Assembly (NCBI GenBank): GCA_945900705.1
Contig: CAMDKJ010000125.1
Location: 1 to 5,601 of the forward strand
From: Bifidobacterium breve
GTDB lineage: Bacteria > Actinomycetota > Actinomycetes > S36-B12
Length of the DNA: 5,601 bases
Reading direction: 5' to 3'
Shown here: positions 1 to 5,601 of the stretch, one piece after another
Position numbering within the stretch: the stretch's first letter is position 1
Layout: each line of letters starts with the position of its first letter
The notes under the pieces: generated by a model
The model's input: the letters and a program-made list of their open reading frames with translations, nothing else
The model's database searches: none
What the model was told of the DNA's origin: nothing
Translations under genes and position numbers: made by a program

Positions 1-371
1 GGCGGCGGCTTGGCACCGTTGGCACCGCAGGTCAGAAGTCGATCACTAATACTTGCCGCAGGGACATCAAGAATTTGTGCAAGTCGCGCTATCACGGCAG
101 CGCCGTCATCGACTTCACGCTGTAACGTCACCCGGTCAACGGTAACCACCAGCGAGGTGCGATTAGCAACAAGTGGTCGGCCCGCCTGATCCAAAATCAA
201 CCCTCGCACCGCCGGTGTCACCACCTCGCGCACGGTATTGCTCTGCGCAGCCTCCCGGTAACTCTCGCCAGTTACTACCTGAAGATAGAACAGCCGTACC
301 AGCAAAGTCGCCATTAACGAGACTACTAGAACACTGAGGATGACCAGTCGCAGATTCGATCGTTCACCCAC
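1..371 (-). CDS. mrdA: Penicillin-binding protein 2 (peptidoglycan transpeptidase), N-terminal part, cut by window edge
   Basis: Partial gene: 123 codons of the 5' end are visible and the rest lies left of the window. Class B PBPs cross-link peptidoglycan outside the membrane and, with RodA, form the synthase of the elongation complex. Seen here: a short basic cytoplasmic start (GERSNLR), one membrane anchor at about residues 9-29, then LFYLQVVTGESY and VRGLILDQAGRPLVANR (about 55-71). The latter is the start of the PBP dimerisation domain that follows the anchor in this family. A CGANGAKPP stretch at about 115-123 resembles the actinobacterial form. The transpeptidase domain with its SxxK serine is outside the window, so activity cannot be judged. 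The start is GTG at 369-371, chosen because AAGGAGG lies 5 nt upstream and the anchor begins right after it. It lies 112 nt downstream of mreD; rodA would be expected next. Also called pbpA in actinobacteria. Confidence 0.9.
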   Translation of the reverse strand, partial: MGERSNLRLVILSVLVVSLMATLLVRLFYLQVVTGESYREAAQSNTVREVVTPAVRGLILDQAGRPLVANRTSLVVTVDRVTLQREVDDGAAVIARLAQILDVPAASISDRLLTCGANGAKPP

Positions 372-376
372 TCGGG

Positions 377-383
377 CCTCCTT
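377..383 (-). promoter_or_regulatory. Shine-Dalgarno site of the PBP2 gene
   Basis: The minus strand reads AAGGAGG, a complete anti-SD match, 5 nt before the GTG at 369-371. It fixes the start of the PBP2 gene and is the strongest ribosome binding site in the window. This fits a gene translated independently of mreD rather than by coupling. Confidence 0.85.
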
Positions 384-483
384 CCAGTCTCAATGCCATT
401 GCAATCGACTTGCGGTCAAGATAAATATGGGTCAGATCTGAAGTTGTGACGGTTTCCACCGCTTTAGGGTTCCCAATTTTCGC

Positions 484-993
484 CTAGATGGCAATCTCCG
501 GGGTAACTCTTCGCACCAACCAAGAAATCGTTGGAAGCACAACCGGGGCCAAGATCAGCCCATAAAGACTGCTGGTCAGCACCAAGGCTGGCACCGCATC
601 CCACGCCACCTGCTTACCGCCAAAACCCGCAATAAGTACCGCATAGGCCAAGGTCGCTGCACCCGTGCTAAGTCCAACCAGACCCATCAACACCGGGACG
701 GTGCGATCACGCGGGTCGATAACCGCACCGGTCAAGAACCCGATTACCAAAAAGATCAGAGCTTGGATTCCAATTACCCCACCAGCCGGCGGGGTGAAAC
801 CTAGGACTAGTCCGGCCGCAAAGCCAACAACCGCACCGGTGAGCGGCCCATATGCCAAGGCCAGCGCCACCACGCAAACCACTACTAGATCCGGGGTAGC
901 TCCGGGCAAGCCGAGCCGCGATAGCAAAGTTAGCTGCAACATTACCGCTAGCACGATGACAGTTGCGCAGATCACCGTCTGCCGAATCCACAT
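484..993 (-). CDS. mreD: Rod shape-determining membrane protein MreD
   Basis: This is an integral membrane protein of 169 residues, the usual MreD size. MreD works with MreC and MreB in the elongation complex, linking cytoplasmic MreB to PBP2/RodA; its exact biochemical role is not settled. Seen here: about five to six hydrophobic segments at roughly residues 6-25, 35-48, 52-66, 73-92, 99-123 and 134-158. The family-like pattern PDL (34-36), then GFAAGLVLGFTPPAGG (57-72) with glycines spaced along the helix, and a closing RR near 161 are also present. The ATG at 991-993 is 2 nt after the mreC TAA (TAAGGATG), so the AAGG overlaps the stop codon and is too close to act as a normal SD. Translational coupling to mreC is likely. 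Identity rests on both the hydropathy pattern and the position between mreC and PBP2, because MreD sequences diverge strongly. Confidence 0.9.
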   Translation of the reverse strand: MWIRQTVICATVIVLAVMLQLTLLSRLGLPGATPDLVVVCVVALALAYGPLTGAVVGFAAGLVLGFTPPAGGVIGIQALIFLVIGFLTGAVIDPRDRTVPVLMGLVGLSTGAATLAYAVLIAGFGGKQVAWDAVPALVLTSSLYGLILAPVVLPTISWLVRRVTPEIAI

Positions 994-995
994 CC

Positions 996-2024
996 TTAGT
1001 TACTTTCACTACTTGCTGATGTGCCAGCAGAGGGTGTCGGTGATGGCACCGGTTTCGCCGCCTTTTCCTTTTTCGGCTTGGTGCTCGCGGTTGGGGCAGG
1101 GCTCGCACCGTCGTCGACGCCACTTGGAGAAGGCGATGCTTGGGCTGACGCATCGGTAGTTGTGGCAGGCGGCGATGGCAAGACCGAATCACGAGGGTCT
1201 TCACGCGGTGGACGAATCACCACCCCCACGATCGACAATTGAGACACATCCGCAAATGGTCGAACGGTGGCGATGCGGCTTAGCTGCCCGGCCGTACCGC
1301 TAACTCCGACGACTTCACCGATTGGAATACCGGGCGCGTAAGGCCGCCCACTTCGTGAGCCGAAAGTTACCAGTGCCTGCCCAGACTTAAGCGATGCGAG
1401 CGGATCGAGGGTTTGAAATTCAAGTGAGTCTTGACGGCCGGTGCCTGACAAAATGCCGATCTCTTCAGTACCCGCAACGCGGGCGCCAACCGCGGAGGAA
1501 GCATCGACAATTAGCACAACTGTGGCGGTGGTCTTCGTGGTGCTGAGGATGCGACCTATCAGGCCCTGCCCATTTATCACTGTCATATCAGCCAGGAGTC
1601 CGTCATCGCGCCCAGCATCAATTGTCACTGTCCAAGAAAAATCCTGAGCAGGTTCAACGGCGATGACTTCAGCCGGCACGATGCGGTATCGGCCAACACC
1701 GGCTACCCGCAAAAGCTGATCGAGGGCATCAGCGCGGGCGCGATCTTCAGCAGAGCGAACTAGGGCATCTTGCAGGGTCGCATTTTCCGATTCGAGTTCG
1801 GCGACGCGTGCCCGCTGGTCACCCCAAGTGCCCCACCAACTACCGACACCGGTAATTGGCGAAACGATTACCGAAGCAGCAACCTGAACGCCGCCAAATG
1901 CACTACTCACGACCGAGCGCACACTAGAAAACGGGCCTTTACCCCCGCGCAAATCCAAGATAGTAAATGTCAGGGCAATGATGATTAACAGCGCGAGAAT
2001 GATGCGGGTGCGTTGATTCAGCAT
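996..2024 (-). CDS. mreC: Rod shape-determining protein MreC
   Basis: MreC is a bitopic protein whose extracellular domain scaffolds PBP2 and other elongasome members. Numbered from the ATG at 2022-2024 (342 residues), the order is: a short basic N-terminus (MLNQRTR), a membrane helix at about 8-24 and a linker. A coiled coil follows at about 70-105 (RARVAELESENATLQDALV, then further Arg/Asp/Glu heptads), then the beta-rich MreC core at about 113-272. Typical core pieces are SWTVTIDAGRDDGL, GQGLIGRI and GIPIGEVVGV. A tail of about 70 residues (273-342) is rich in Pro, Ser, Thr, Ala and Lys and looks disordered. Start choice is uncertain. A GTG at 2046-2048 would add eight residues, but neither start has a clear SD. 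I prefer the ATG because the short pre-helix segment fits the family and the GTG lies inside a predicted RNA stem. mreB ends 45 nt upstream; mreD starts 2 nt downstream. Confidence 0.93.
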   Translation of the reverse strand: MLNQRTRIILALLIIIALTFTILDLRGGKGPFSSVRSVVSSAFGGVQVAASVIVSPITGVGSWWGTWGDQRARVAELESENATLQDALVRSAEDRARADALDQLLRVAGVGRYRIVPAEVIAVEPAQDFSWTVTIDAGRDDGLLADMTVINGQGLIGRILSTTKTTATVVLIVDASSAVGARVAGTEEIGILSGTGRQDSLEFQTLDPLASLKSGQALVTFGSRSGRPYAPGIPIGEVVGVSGTAGQLSRIATVRPFADVSQLSIVGVVIRPPREDPRDSVLPSPPATTTDASAQASPSPSGVDDGASPAPTASTKPKKEKAAKPVPSPTPSAGTSASSESN

Positions 2025-2037
2025 GACTTGGGTTTCA

Positions 2038-2067
2038 CGGTTTAGCACCGATTAGGTGCATTAACCG
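2038..2067 (-). promoter_or_regulatory. Hairpin in the mreB-mreC intercistronic gap
   Basis: Read on the minus strand, the arms are CGGTT (2067-2063) with AACCG (2042-2038), and GCACC (2059-2055) with GGTGC (2049-2045). They are separated by a small internal loop (AAT against TA) and closed by a 5-nt loop TAATC. Both 5-bp stems are perfect. The structure begins 2 nt after the mreB stop codon and ends 13 nt before the ATG at 2022-2024. The alternative GTG (2046-2048) is within the inner stem. No U-tract follows, so it is not an intrinsic terminator. A role in mRNA stability or in tuning MreC output relative to MreB is inference. Confidence 0.45.
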
Positions 2068-2069
2068 AT

Positions 2070-3101
2070 TTACCGTCGCGGCTCGGCGATCAGCACCTGC
2101 TGTAGTGCATCGAATTCCTCGACGCACTTACCTGAGCCGAGCGCAACACATTCGAGTGGGCGGTCGGCGATGATAATCGGCATCCCGGTTTCGTGACGCA
2201 AACGCTCGTCGAGCCCGCGAAGTAACGCGCCCCCTCCCGTTAAGACAATACCGCGATCCATGATGTCGCCGGATAGCTCGGGCGGGGTGCGATCCAAGGT
2301 GGCCTTTACCGAGTCGATGATCGCGTGCACCGGTTCATCCATCGCCCGGCGGATCTCTTCAGCGGTCACCACGATGGTGCGAGGTAGGCCACTGACCAGG
2401 TCGCGGCCACGGATCTCAGCCTGTGGCTCATCGGGCAGCGGGAAAGCCGACCCGATCGCCATTTTGATCTCCTCGGCGGTGCGTTCGCCGAGCATCAAGG
2501 AATACTCCTTCTTCACGAACGCAATGATCGAGTTGTCAAGCTCATCACCGCCAACGCGAATTGACAAACTCGTAACGATGCCGCCGAGTGAGATCACTGC
2601 GACCTCTGAGGTACCTCCACCAATATCGACAACCATGTTGCCGGTTGGCTCATGCACCGGCAAGTTCGCACCGATTGCAGCGGCCATCGGCTCTTCAATA
2701 ATAAATACCTTGCGCGCACCTGCTGCGTAGCCTGCATCCTTAACGGCGCGCTGTTCAACGCCGGTAATGCCCGATGGCACACAAATAATCAGGCGCGGTT
2801 TGGCTAGGTGCCGGCGCTTATGAACTTTTTGAATGAAGTACCTGAGCATCCGCTCGGTGGTATCGAAGTCGGCGATGACGCCGTCCTTGAGCGGGCGGAT
2901 AGCGATGATGTTGCCGGGCGTGCGCCCGATCATGCGCTTGGCTTCGGAGCCAACCGCCAAGATGCCGCCGGTGTTGTTGTTGATCGCCACCACCGATGGC
3001 TCGTTCAAGACAATGCCGCGCCCCCGCACATAAACGAGGGTGTTGGCGGTACCTAGGTCGACGGCCATATCGCGCCCGACGAAGGATGATGACGAAGCCA
3101 C
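2070..3101 (-). CDS. mreB: Rod shape-determining protein MreB (bacterial actin)
   Basis: MreB is an actin-like ATPase that forms membrane-associated filaments and directs lateral wall synthesis. At 343 residues it has the normal family length. All nucleotide-binding elements are visible: phosphate-1 loop DLGTANTLVY (15-24), connect-1 region with VPSGITGVEQRAV (108-120), the EEPMAA motif (136-141) with the catalytic-type Glu, phosphate-2 loop VDIGGGTSEVAVIS (158-171), and adenosine motif GIVLTGGGALLRGLD (284-298). RTPGNIIAIRPLKDGVIADF (60-79) is near-identical to actinobacterial MreB as I recall it. The start is GTG at 3099-3101. It gives MASSSSFVGRDMAVDLG, matching the family, whereas the ATG at codon 12 would cut into the first strand. 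AGGAAGG (3115-3121) lies 13 nt upstream, a long SD spacing. The gene heads the mreBCD cluster after a 102-nt gap that holds an inverted repeat. Nothing suggests a defect. Confidence 0.98.
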   Translation of the reverse strand: MASSSSFVGRDMAVDLGTANTLVYVRGRGIVLNEPSVVAINNNTGGILAVGSEAKRMIGRTPGNIIAIRPLKDGVIADFDTTERMLRYFIQKVHKRRHLAKPRLIICVPSGITGVEQRAVKDAGYAAGARKVFIIEEPMAAAIGANLPVHEPTGNMVVDIGGGTSEVAVISLGGIVTSLSIRVGGDELDNSIIAFVKKEYSLMLGERTAEEIKMAIGSAFPLPDEPQAEIRGRDLVSGLPRTIVVTAEEIRRAMDEPVHAIIDSVKATLDRTPPELSGDIMDRGIVLTGGGALLRGLDERLRHETGMPIIIADRPLECVALGSGKCVEEFDALQQVLIAEPRR

Positions 3102-3137
3102 GGGGAAGTGTCCGCCTTCCTGTCGAGATCATGAACG

Positions 3138-3167
3138 GATAAGGGCACAACAAGGTACCCCCTTATC
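3138..3167. promoter_or_regulatory. 8-bp perfect inverted repeat upstream of mreB (possible operator or leader hairpin)
   Basis: GATAAGGG (3138-3145) and CCCTTATC (3160-3167) are perfect inverted copies separated by 14 nt, in the 102-nt gap between the hydrolase stop and the mreB start. The half-site centres are 22 bp apart, about two helical turns, a spacing common for dimeric repressor sites. In RNA it would form an 8-bp stem with a 14-nt loop. No T-run follows on the minus strand, so an intrinsic terminator is unlikely. On the minus strand a TAAGAT box (3164-3169) overlaps the upstream arm and is a weak -10 candidate without a convincing -35. Function is unproven. Confidence 0.4.
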
Positions 3168-3203
3168 TTACGACGAACCCCATTCGCGTCCGAAATGTCC
3201 GGT

Positions 3204-4592
3204 TTACTTGGCACCTTTACCGGTTTGCGCGATTAGTTCGGCCTTGGCCGTTTCCAGCACCCGCAGATGGGCTTCTAGCCGAGCTGCCTTAGCCGAATCG
3301 GCCGGTAGGTCATACGCCGCGGTGACCACAGCGCCTAGGTCGGCCCGGTAATCGTGGCCCAGGCTTTGGAAATCACCAGGCTTGACGTTCGTGGCGAACA
3401 TAGTGTCAACGAAGCCCTGAATAAAGGTAATTCCCGGCCGCCAGGTCATTGACTCGGGGATATTGCGCCCGCGGGTGCCATCAAGTGGCAGCCAAGCTGG
3501 GCGTTTGGTGATCAATGCGGGGCGAAAGCGCACCACCGGATCCCCATCGTGCTCCAAGAACCACACGCGGGGCCGCGTAGTAGGTAGCACCGCTGGGATT
3601 TCTTCGGGTCGATCAACTGTGATCGACTCCTGAATGCACAACGCGTGAAACCCATCGGCCACCTTGCCGCCGGGTGTGCCGACCCAAAGGGCGGCAGCGA
3701 TGTTGTAGTGATCAAGATCAATTGGCCCGCCAGAGACAGCCGCCTCCTGCACCTTTGCCCCAAGACTCTCGCCATATAGCAATAGGCGCGGGCGCTTGGT
3801 GCGCGTCGCAAGCTCATCGCGGATTGAGCCAAGTAATAACTTTTGGGTCTGCGCAGCTATTGCTACTTTGCCAAGGGATAAAAAGGACGGGAGTAGGCCA
3901 TAACCGATAACAACCGATGCGCTGTCACCGCGCGTGAGAATCTCAAGAATGTCGACCGGCGTTGAGTTCGCAAATCCGGTGCCAGCGGGCGCCAGAATAA
4001 GTAGGTTGCTCCGATCGAATGCACCGGTGCGGCGCAATTCTGACATTGCTAGGCCTACGCGCTGCTCAACCGTGGCCGCTGCATCAACGCCGATGAACAC
4101 ACGCACCGGCTCAGCAACCGGCTCTAAGCCAGTGACTTCACGGATGTCATCAGCGCCGGTAACTGAACCAACAAACCGGGCGCCCTCGCGGCCAAGTTCA
4201 GCCATGGTCACCGCCGATTCGGCGCTGCCCGAGACCGATGGGTTAAGTGGTGGTTTGGCATAAGCTAGGTCTAGGTCGCGTCCATTCGGGGTGAGTTTTT
4301 GCTCAGCCAGCCTGCGGCCCACCACCCCGGCAGCCACGCCAACACCGACGATGCCTACGACACCAGCAACCGACTTAACCGGCCAGCGGCTGCGACCAAT
4401 CGCCGCAGCTACCAGTGCTGTACCAAGCGCCACAGGTAGTGCCACTGCCGCGCACGTTAGGCCACCAACAACAATCGGAAAGGCGGTTCGTACTTTTGCC
4501 GGCCATGGCACCAAAGTCGGCCCACGCGAACCCGCTGCAATAACACCGCCGGCACTGACACCGGCAGCCGCACCAAGTGCCGACGGCAACAT
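3204..4592 (-). CDS. Membrane-anchored alpha/beta-hydrolase family protein (PF10081-like)
   Basis: A 462-residue protein with a hydrophobic, Gly/Ala-rich N-terminus and a soluble hydrolase domain. Possible membrane segments lie at about 4-22 (weak), 37-65 and 73-92. The C-terminal domain (about 155-425) resembles the actinobacterial alpha/beta-hydrolase family I recall as PF10081, usually preceded by membrane domain PF15420. Shared features are VFIGVDAAATVEQRV (165-179), ELRRTGAFDR (185-194), the nucleophile elbow GESLG (274-278, Ser276), ALWVGTPGG (301-309), FLEHDGDPVVRF (345-356) and LGHDYR (411-416). Ser276, Asp349 or Asp351, and His413 make a plausible catalytic triad. Substrate is unknown; a lipid or cell-envelope ester would fit membrane anchoring, but that is inference. 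The ATG at 4590-4592 is 3 nt after the ndk stop and has no clear SD, suggesting coupling to ndk. The membrane region looks shorter than I expect for the family, so a different start cannot be excluded. Confidence 0.85.
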   Translation of the reverse strand: MLPSALGAAAGVSAGGVIAAGSRGPTLVPWPAKVRTAFPIVVGGLTCAAVALPVALGTALVAAAIGRSRWPVKSVAGVVGIVGVGVAAGVVGRRLAEQKLTPNGRDLDLAYAKPPLNPSVSGSAESAVTMAELGREGARFVGSVTGADDIREVTGLEPVAEPVRVFIGVDAAATVEQRVGLAMSELRRTGAFDRSNLLILAPAGTGFANSTPVDILEILTRGDSASVVIGYGLLPSFLSLGKVAIAAQTQKLLLGSIRDELATRTKRPRLLLYGESLGAKVQEAAVSGGPIDLDHYNIAAALWVGTPGGKVADGFHALCIQESITVDRPEEIPAVLPTTRPRVWFLEHDGDPVVRFRPALITKRPAWLPLDGTRGRNIPESMTWRPGITFIQGFVDTMFATNVKPGDFQSLGHDYRADLGAVVTAAYDLPADSAKAARLEAHLRVLETAKAELIAQTGKGAK

Positions 4593-4595
4593 CGA

Positions 4596-5003
4596 CTACA
4601 AACCCGGGAAGAAGAGTTCGATCTCGCGGGCAGCGGACTCCGGAGAATCCGAACCGTGCGTCACATTTAGCTGGGTTTCGGTCGCTAGATCACCGCGAAT
4701 GGTGCCAGGAGCAGAGTTGGCGGGATTAGTGGCGCCCATCATCGCGCGCCAAGACAAAATGGCCGCCGGGCCTTCGATCACAGCTGCAACAAGGGGTGCG
4801 CTGGTGATGAACTCGACTAGGTCGGCGAAGAACGGCTTATCGGCATGCTCGCCGTAATGCTCCTGGGCGACCGCCGCCGTCAAAGTTCGCATTTCGAGGG
4901 CAACAATCTTGAAACCTTTGCGCTCGATGCGCCCGAGGACTTCACCGACCAGGCCGCGGGCTACGCCATCGGGCTTGATCAGGACGAGGGTGCGCTCAGA
5001 CAT
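4596..5003 (-). CDS. ndk: Nucleoside diphosphate kinase
   Basis: Transfers the gamma-phosphate of ATP to nucleoside diphosphates through a phosphohistidine intermediate, keeping NTP and dNTP pools balanced in the cytoplasm. At 135 residues it is at the short end of the normal bacterial length. The family residues are all visible: RTLVLIKPDGVARGL (4-18, with Lys10), the nucleotide-binding helix with HYGEHADKPFF (49-59, Tyr50), Arg86, GATNPANSAPGTIRGDLA (90-107) and the active-site motif NVTHGSDSPESA (113-124) with His116 as the phosphoacceptor. Thr115 occupies a position more often Val or Ile, which should not affect catalysis. The C-terminus ends EIELFFPGL, a shortened version of the usual end. 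The start is ATG at 5001-5003 with AGGGAG 8 nt upstream. It sits between the DUF4233 gene and the hydrolase, as ndk does next to folC in many actinobacteria. Confidence 0.98.
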   Translation of the reverse strand: MSERTLVLIKPDGVARGLVGEVLGRIERKGFKIVALEMRTLTAAVAQEHYGEHADKPFFADLVEFITSAPLVAAVIEGPAAILSWRAMMGATNPANSAPGTIRGDLATETQLNVTHGSDSPESAAREIELFFPGL

Positions 5004-5011
5004 GGGTTTAA

Positions 5012-5017
5012 CTCCCT
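5012..5017 (-). promoter_or_regulatory. Shine-Dalgarno site of ndk
   Basis: The minus strand reads AGGGAG, 8 nt before the ndk ATG. It supports the chosen ndk start and lies in the 61-nt gap after the DUF4233 gene. Confidence 0.65.
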
Positions 5018-5064
5018 ATAGGTGTGACAGATGGGCATGGGAACTTACTGGTGCGAGCAAAACT

Positions 5065-5415
5065 CTACCCAGCCACTTCGTCAGGGCCTGCATCGCGTTC
5101 GGCGCGCAGGGCATCAACCCGGCGACCATTGCGCACCGCAAAGAACCAAAGGATGGTGAATATTGCGCCCACTATGAACATCAGGGGAACAAGTAGCCCC
5201 AGGGCTAAGACCGCAACCTGCATTACCCAGCCAAAGCCCACTCCCCACCGGCGACGCAGAGTTCCGATGGCCAGCACTAACAGCACCGCGAGCCCCATTC
5301 CGATACCGATGGCCCACCCCGGGTTGGCTACCGACCCGTTGGTTGCCGCCACCGGTATGGCAAGCAGCACAATTAGTGCTTCGATCGCGAGTACCGCAGA
5401 ACACAACACCTTCAT
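5065..5415 (-). CDS. DUF4233 family small membrane protein
   Basis: A 116-residue membrane protein of unknown function, a type found in actinobacteria immediately after folC. Numbered from the ATG at 5413-5415, it has hydrophobic segments at about 4-22 (VLCSAVLAIEALIVLLAIPV), 33-51 and one long stretch at 63-94 that could be two helices. The segment GWVMQVAVLALGLLVPLMF followed by GAIFTILWFFAVRNGRRVDAL is the conserved core I associate with DUF4233. A charged tail rich in Arg, Asp and Glu follows and is probably cytoplasmic. The ATG is 4 nt after the folC TAA, with GGGGA about 10 nt upstream. A TTG 14 codons earlier (5455-5457) is in frame but would overlap folC and add an atypical leader, so I did not use it. 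The position suggests co-expression with folC; no role in folate metabolism is shown. Confidence 0.85.
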   Translation of the reverse strand: MKVLCSAVLAIEALIVLLAIPVAATNGSVANPGWAIGIGMGLAVLLVLAIGTLRRRWGVGFGWVMQVAVLALGLLVPLMFIVGAIFTILWFFAVRNGRRVDALRAERDAGPDEVAG

Positions 5416-5419
5416 TGGC

Positions 5420-5601
5420 TTAAATCCCCGAATACATTCGTTTGGCGTCGCCGACAAGTGCGACCGAACCTGTTATTAGCACTCCAACTCCCCCGAGCTC
5501 ACCGGACTCCTCGGCAAGGGCAAAGGCTCTATCCACCGCGGCGAGCAGCGCCGGCTCTGTCCAGACTCGGTCGGCGCCAAATATTGAAATCGCAATTTCT
5601 G
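5420..5601 (-). CDS. folC: Folylpolyglutamate synthase / dihydrofolate synthase, C-terminal end, cut by window edge
   Basis: Only the last 59 codons and the TAA (5420-5422) are inside the window; the 5' part lies to the right. FolC adds glutamates to folates and, in many bacteria, also makes dihydrofolate from dihydropteroate. The visible part matches the end of the Mur-ligase-like C-terminal domain: IFGADRVW (about 6-13), an Ala-rich helix LLAAVDRAFALAEE, then GVLITGSVALVGDAKRMYSG close to the stop. This corresponds to the family ending (V)LVTGS..LVGEAR. The ATP-binding and catalytic parts are not visible. Identification also rests on context, since folC - DUF4233 - ndk is a common actinobacterial order. 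The spacing of 4 nt to the next gene indicates one transcript. Confidence 0.85.
   Translation of the reverse strand, partial: EIAISIFGADRVWTEPALLAAVDRAFALAEESGELGGVGVLITGSVALVGDAKRMYSGI

Noticed and set aside
432..441. 10-bp palindrome TCAGATCTGA between mreD and the PBP2 gene
   Set aside because: A 10-bp palindrome is expected several times by chance in a window of this size, and nothing else marks it as a site.
422..450. Promoter-like pair on the minus strand, GTCACA and TATTTA with a 17-nt spacer, before the PBP2 gene
   Set aside because: The -35 matches 4/6 but the -10 only 3/6, without the final T. This is too weak to list as a promoter.
449..462. Small hairpin (CGGT/ACCG with a GGAA loop on the minus strand) just after mreD, considered as a terminator
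   Set aside because: The stem is only 4-5 bp and no U-tract follows, so it does not qualify as an intrinsic terminator.
665..1159. Long plus-strand open frame (164 codons) across mreD and the mreC tail
   Set aside because: It lies opposite the real genes. Its translation is rich in Thr, Pro, Arg and Ser without any domain, as expected of an antisense shadow of hydrophobic and Pro/Ser-rich coding sequence.
707..1204. Minus-strand open frame overlapping mreC and mreD in another frame
   Set aside because: Its Arg/His/Pro-rich translation is typical of an out-of-frame read. The mreC and mreD frames carry the family features.
4291..4857. Plus-strand open frame of 188 codons opposite the hydrolase N-terminus and ndk
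   Set aside because: It is antisense to two well-supported genes, with a low-complexity Ala/Thr/Pro translation and no recognisable motif.
5014..5042. Promoter-like TTCCCA and TATAGG with a 17-nt spacer, before ndk
   Set aside because: The -10 would overlap the ndk SD and place the transcript start downstream of it, so the two readings conflict. The SD is the better explanation.
5416..5457. TTG start extending the DUF4233 protein by 14 residues
   Set aside because: It would overlap folC by 38 nt. The ATG 4 nt after the folC stop gives the expected N-terminal membrane helix and has a GGGGA upstream.

Overview
The window carries eight protein genes, all read from the minus strand and packed tightly, so transcription runs from right to left. 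The order in the direction of transcription is folC (3' end only), a DUF4233 membrane protein, ndk, an alpha/beta-hydrolase of the PF10081 type, mreB, mreC, mreD, and the 5' end of a class B penicillin-binding protein 2 gene (mrdA/pbpA). There are no rRNA, tRNA, CRISPR or insertion-sequence signals, and no gene-free stretch longer than about 112 bases.

The organism is most likely an actinobacterium (Actinomycetota). The folC - DUF4233 - ndk - mreBCD - PBP2 order is the arrangement I know from Streptomyces-like actinobacteria. MreB and PBP2 also look closest to actinobacterial forms by eye. GC content looks moderate to moderately high (by eye, not computed), lower than Streptomyces. Together with the short gaps, this would fit a compact-genome actinobacterium, but the genus cannot be named. 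Because mreB is present, a Mycobacterium/Corynebacterium-type lineage, which lacks mreB, is unlikely.

Right third (about 4596-5601): folC ends 4 nt before the DUF4233 ATG, and ndk follows after 61 nt. These genes serve folate polyglutamylation and nucleoside triphosphate supply. Middle (3204-4592): a membrane-anchored serine hydrolase starts 3 nt after ndk. It is an addition to the order I know from Streptomyces-like genomes and is the least understood gene here. Left part (1-3101): the elongasome cluster encodes MreB (cytoplasmic actin-like filament), MreC (periplasm-facing scaffold), MreD (membrane partner) and PBP2 (peptidoglycan transpeptidase). RodA would be expected just beyond the left edge.

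Two secondary-structure signals stand out. One is an 8-bp perfect dyad (14-nt spacer) in the 102-nt gap before mreB. The other is a two-step hairpin directly after the mreB stop codon, which buries one of the two possible mreC start codons. I find no evidence for a wholly new multi-gene system. The most worthwhile leads are the interposed hydrolase, the two dyads, and the long low-complexity tail of MreC.
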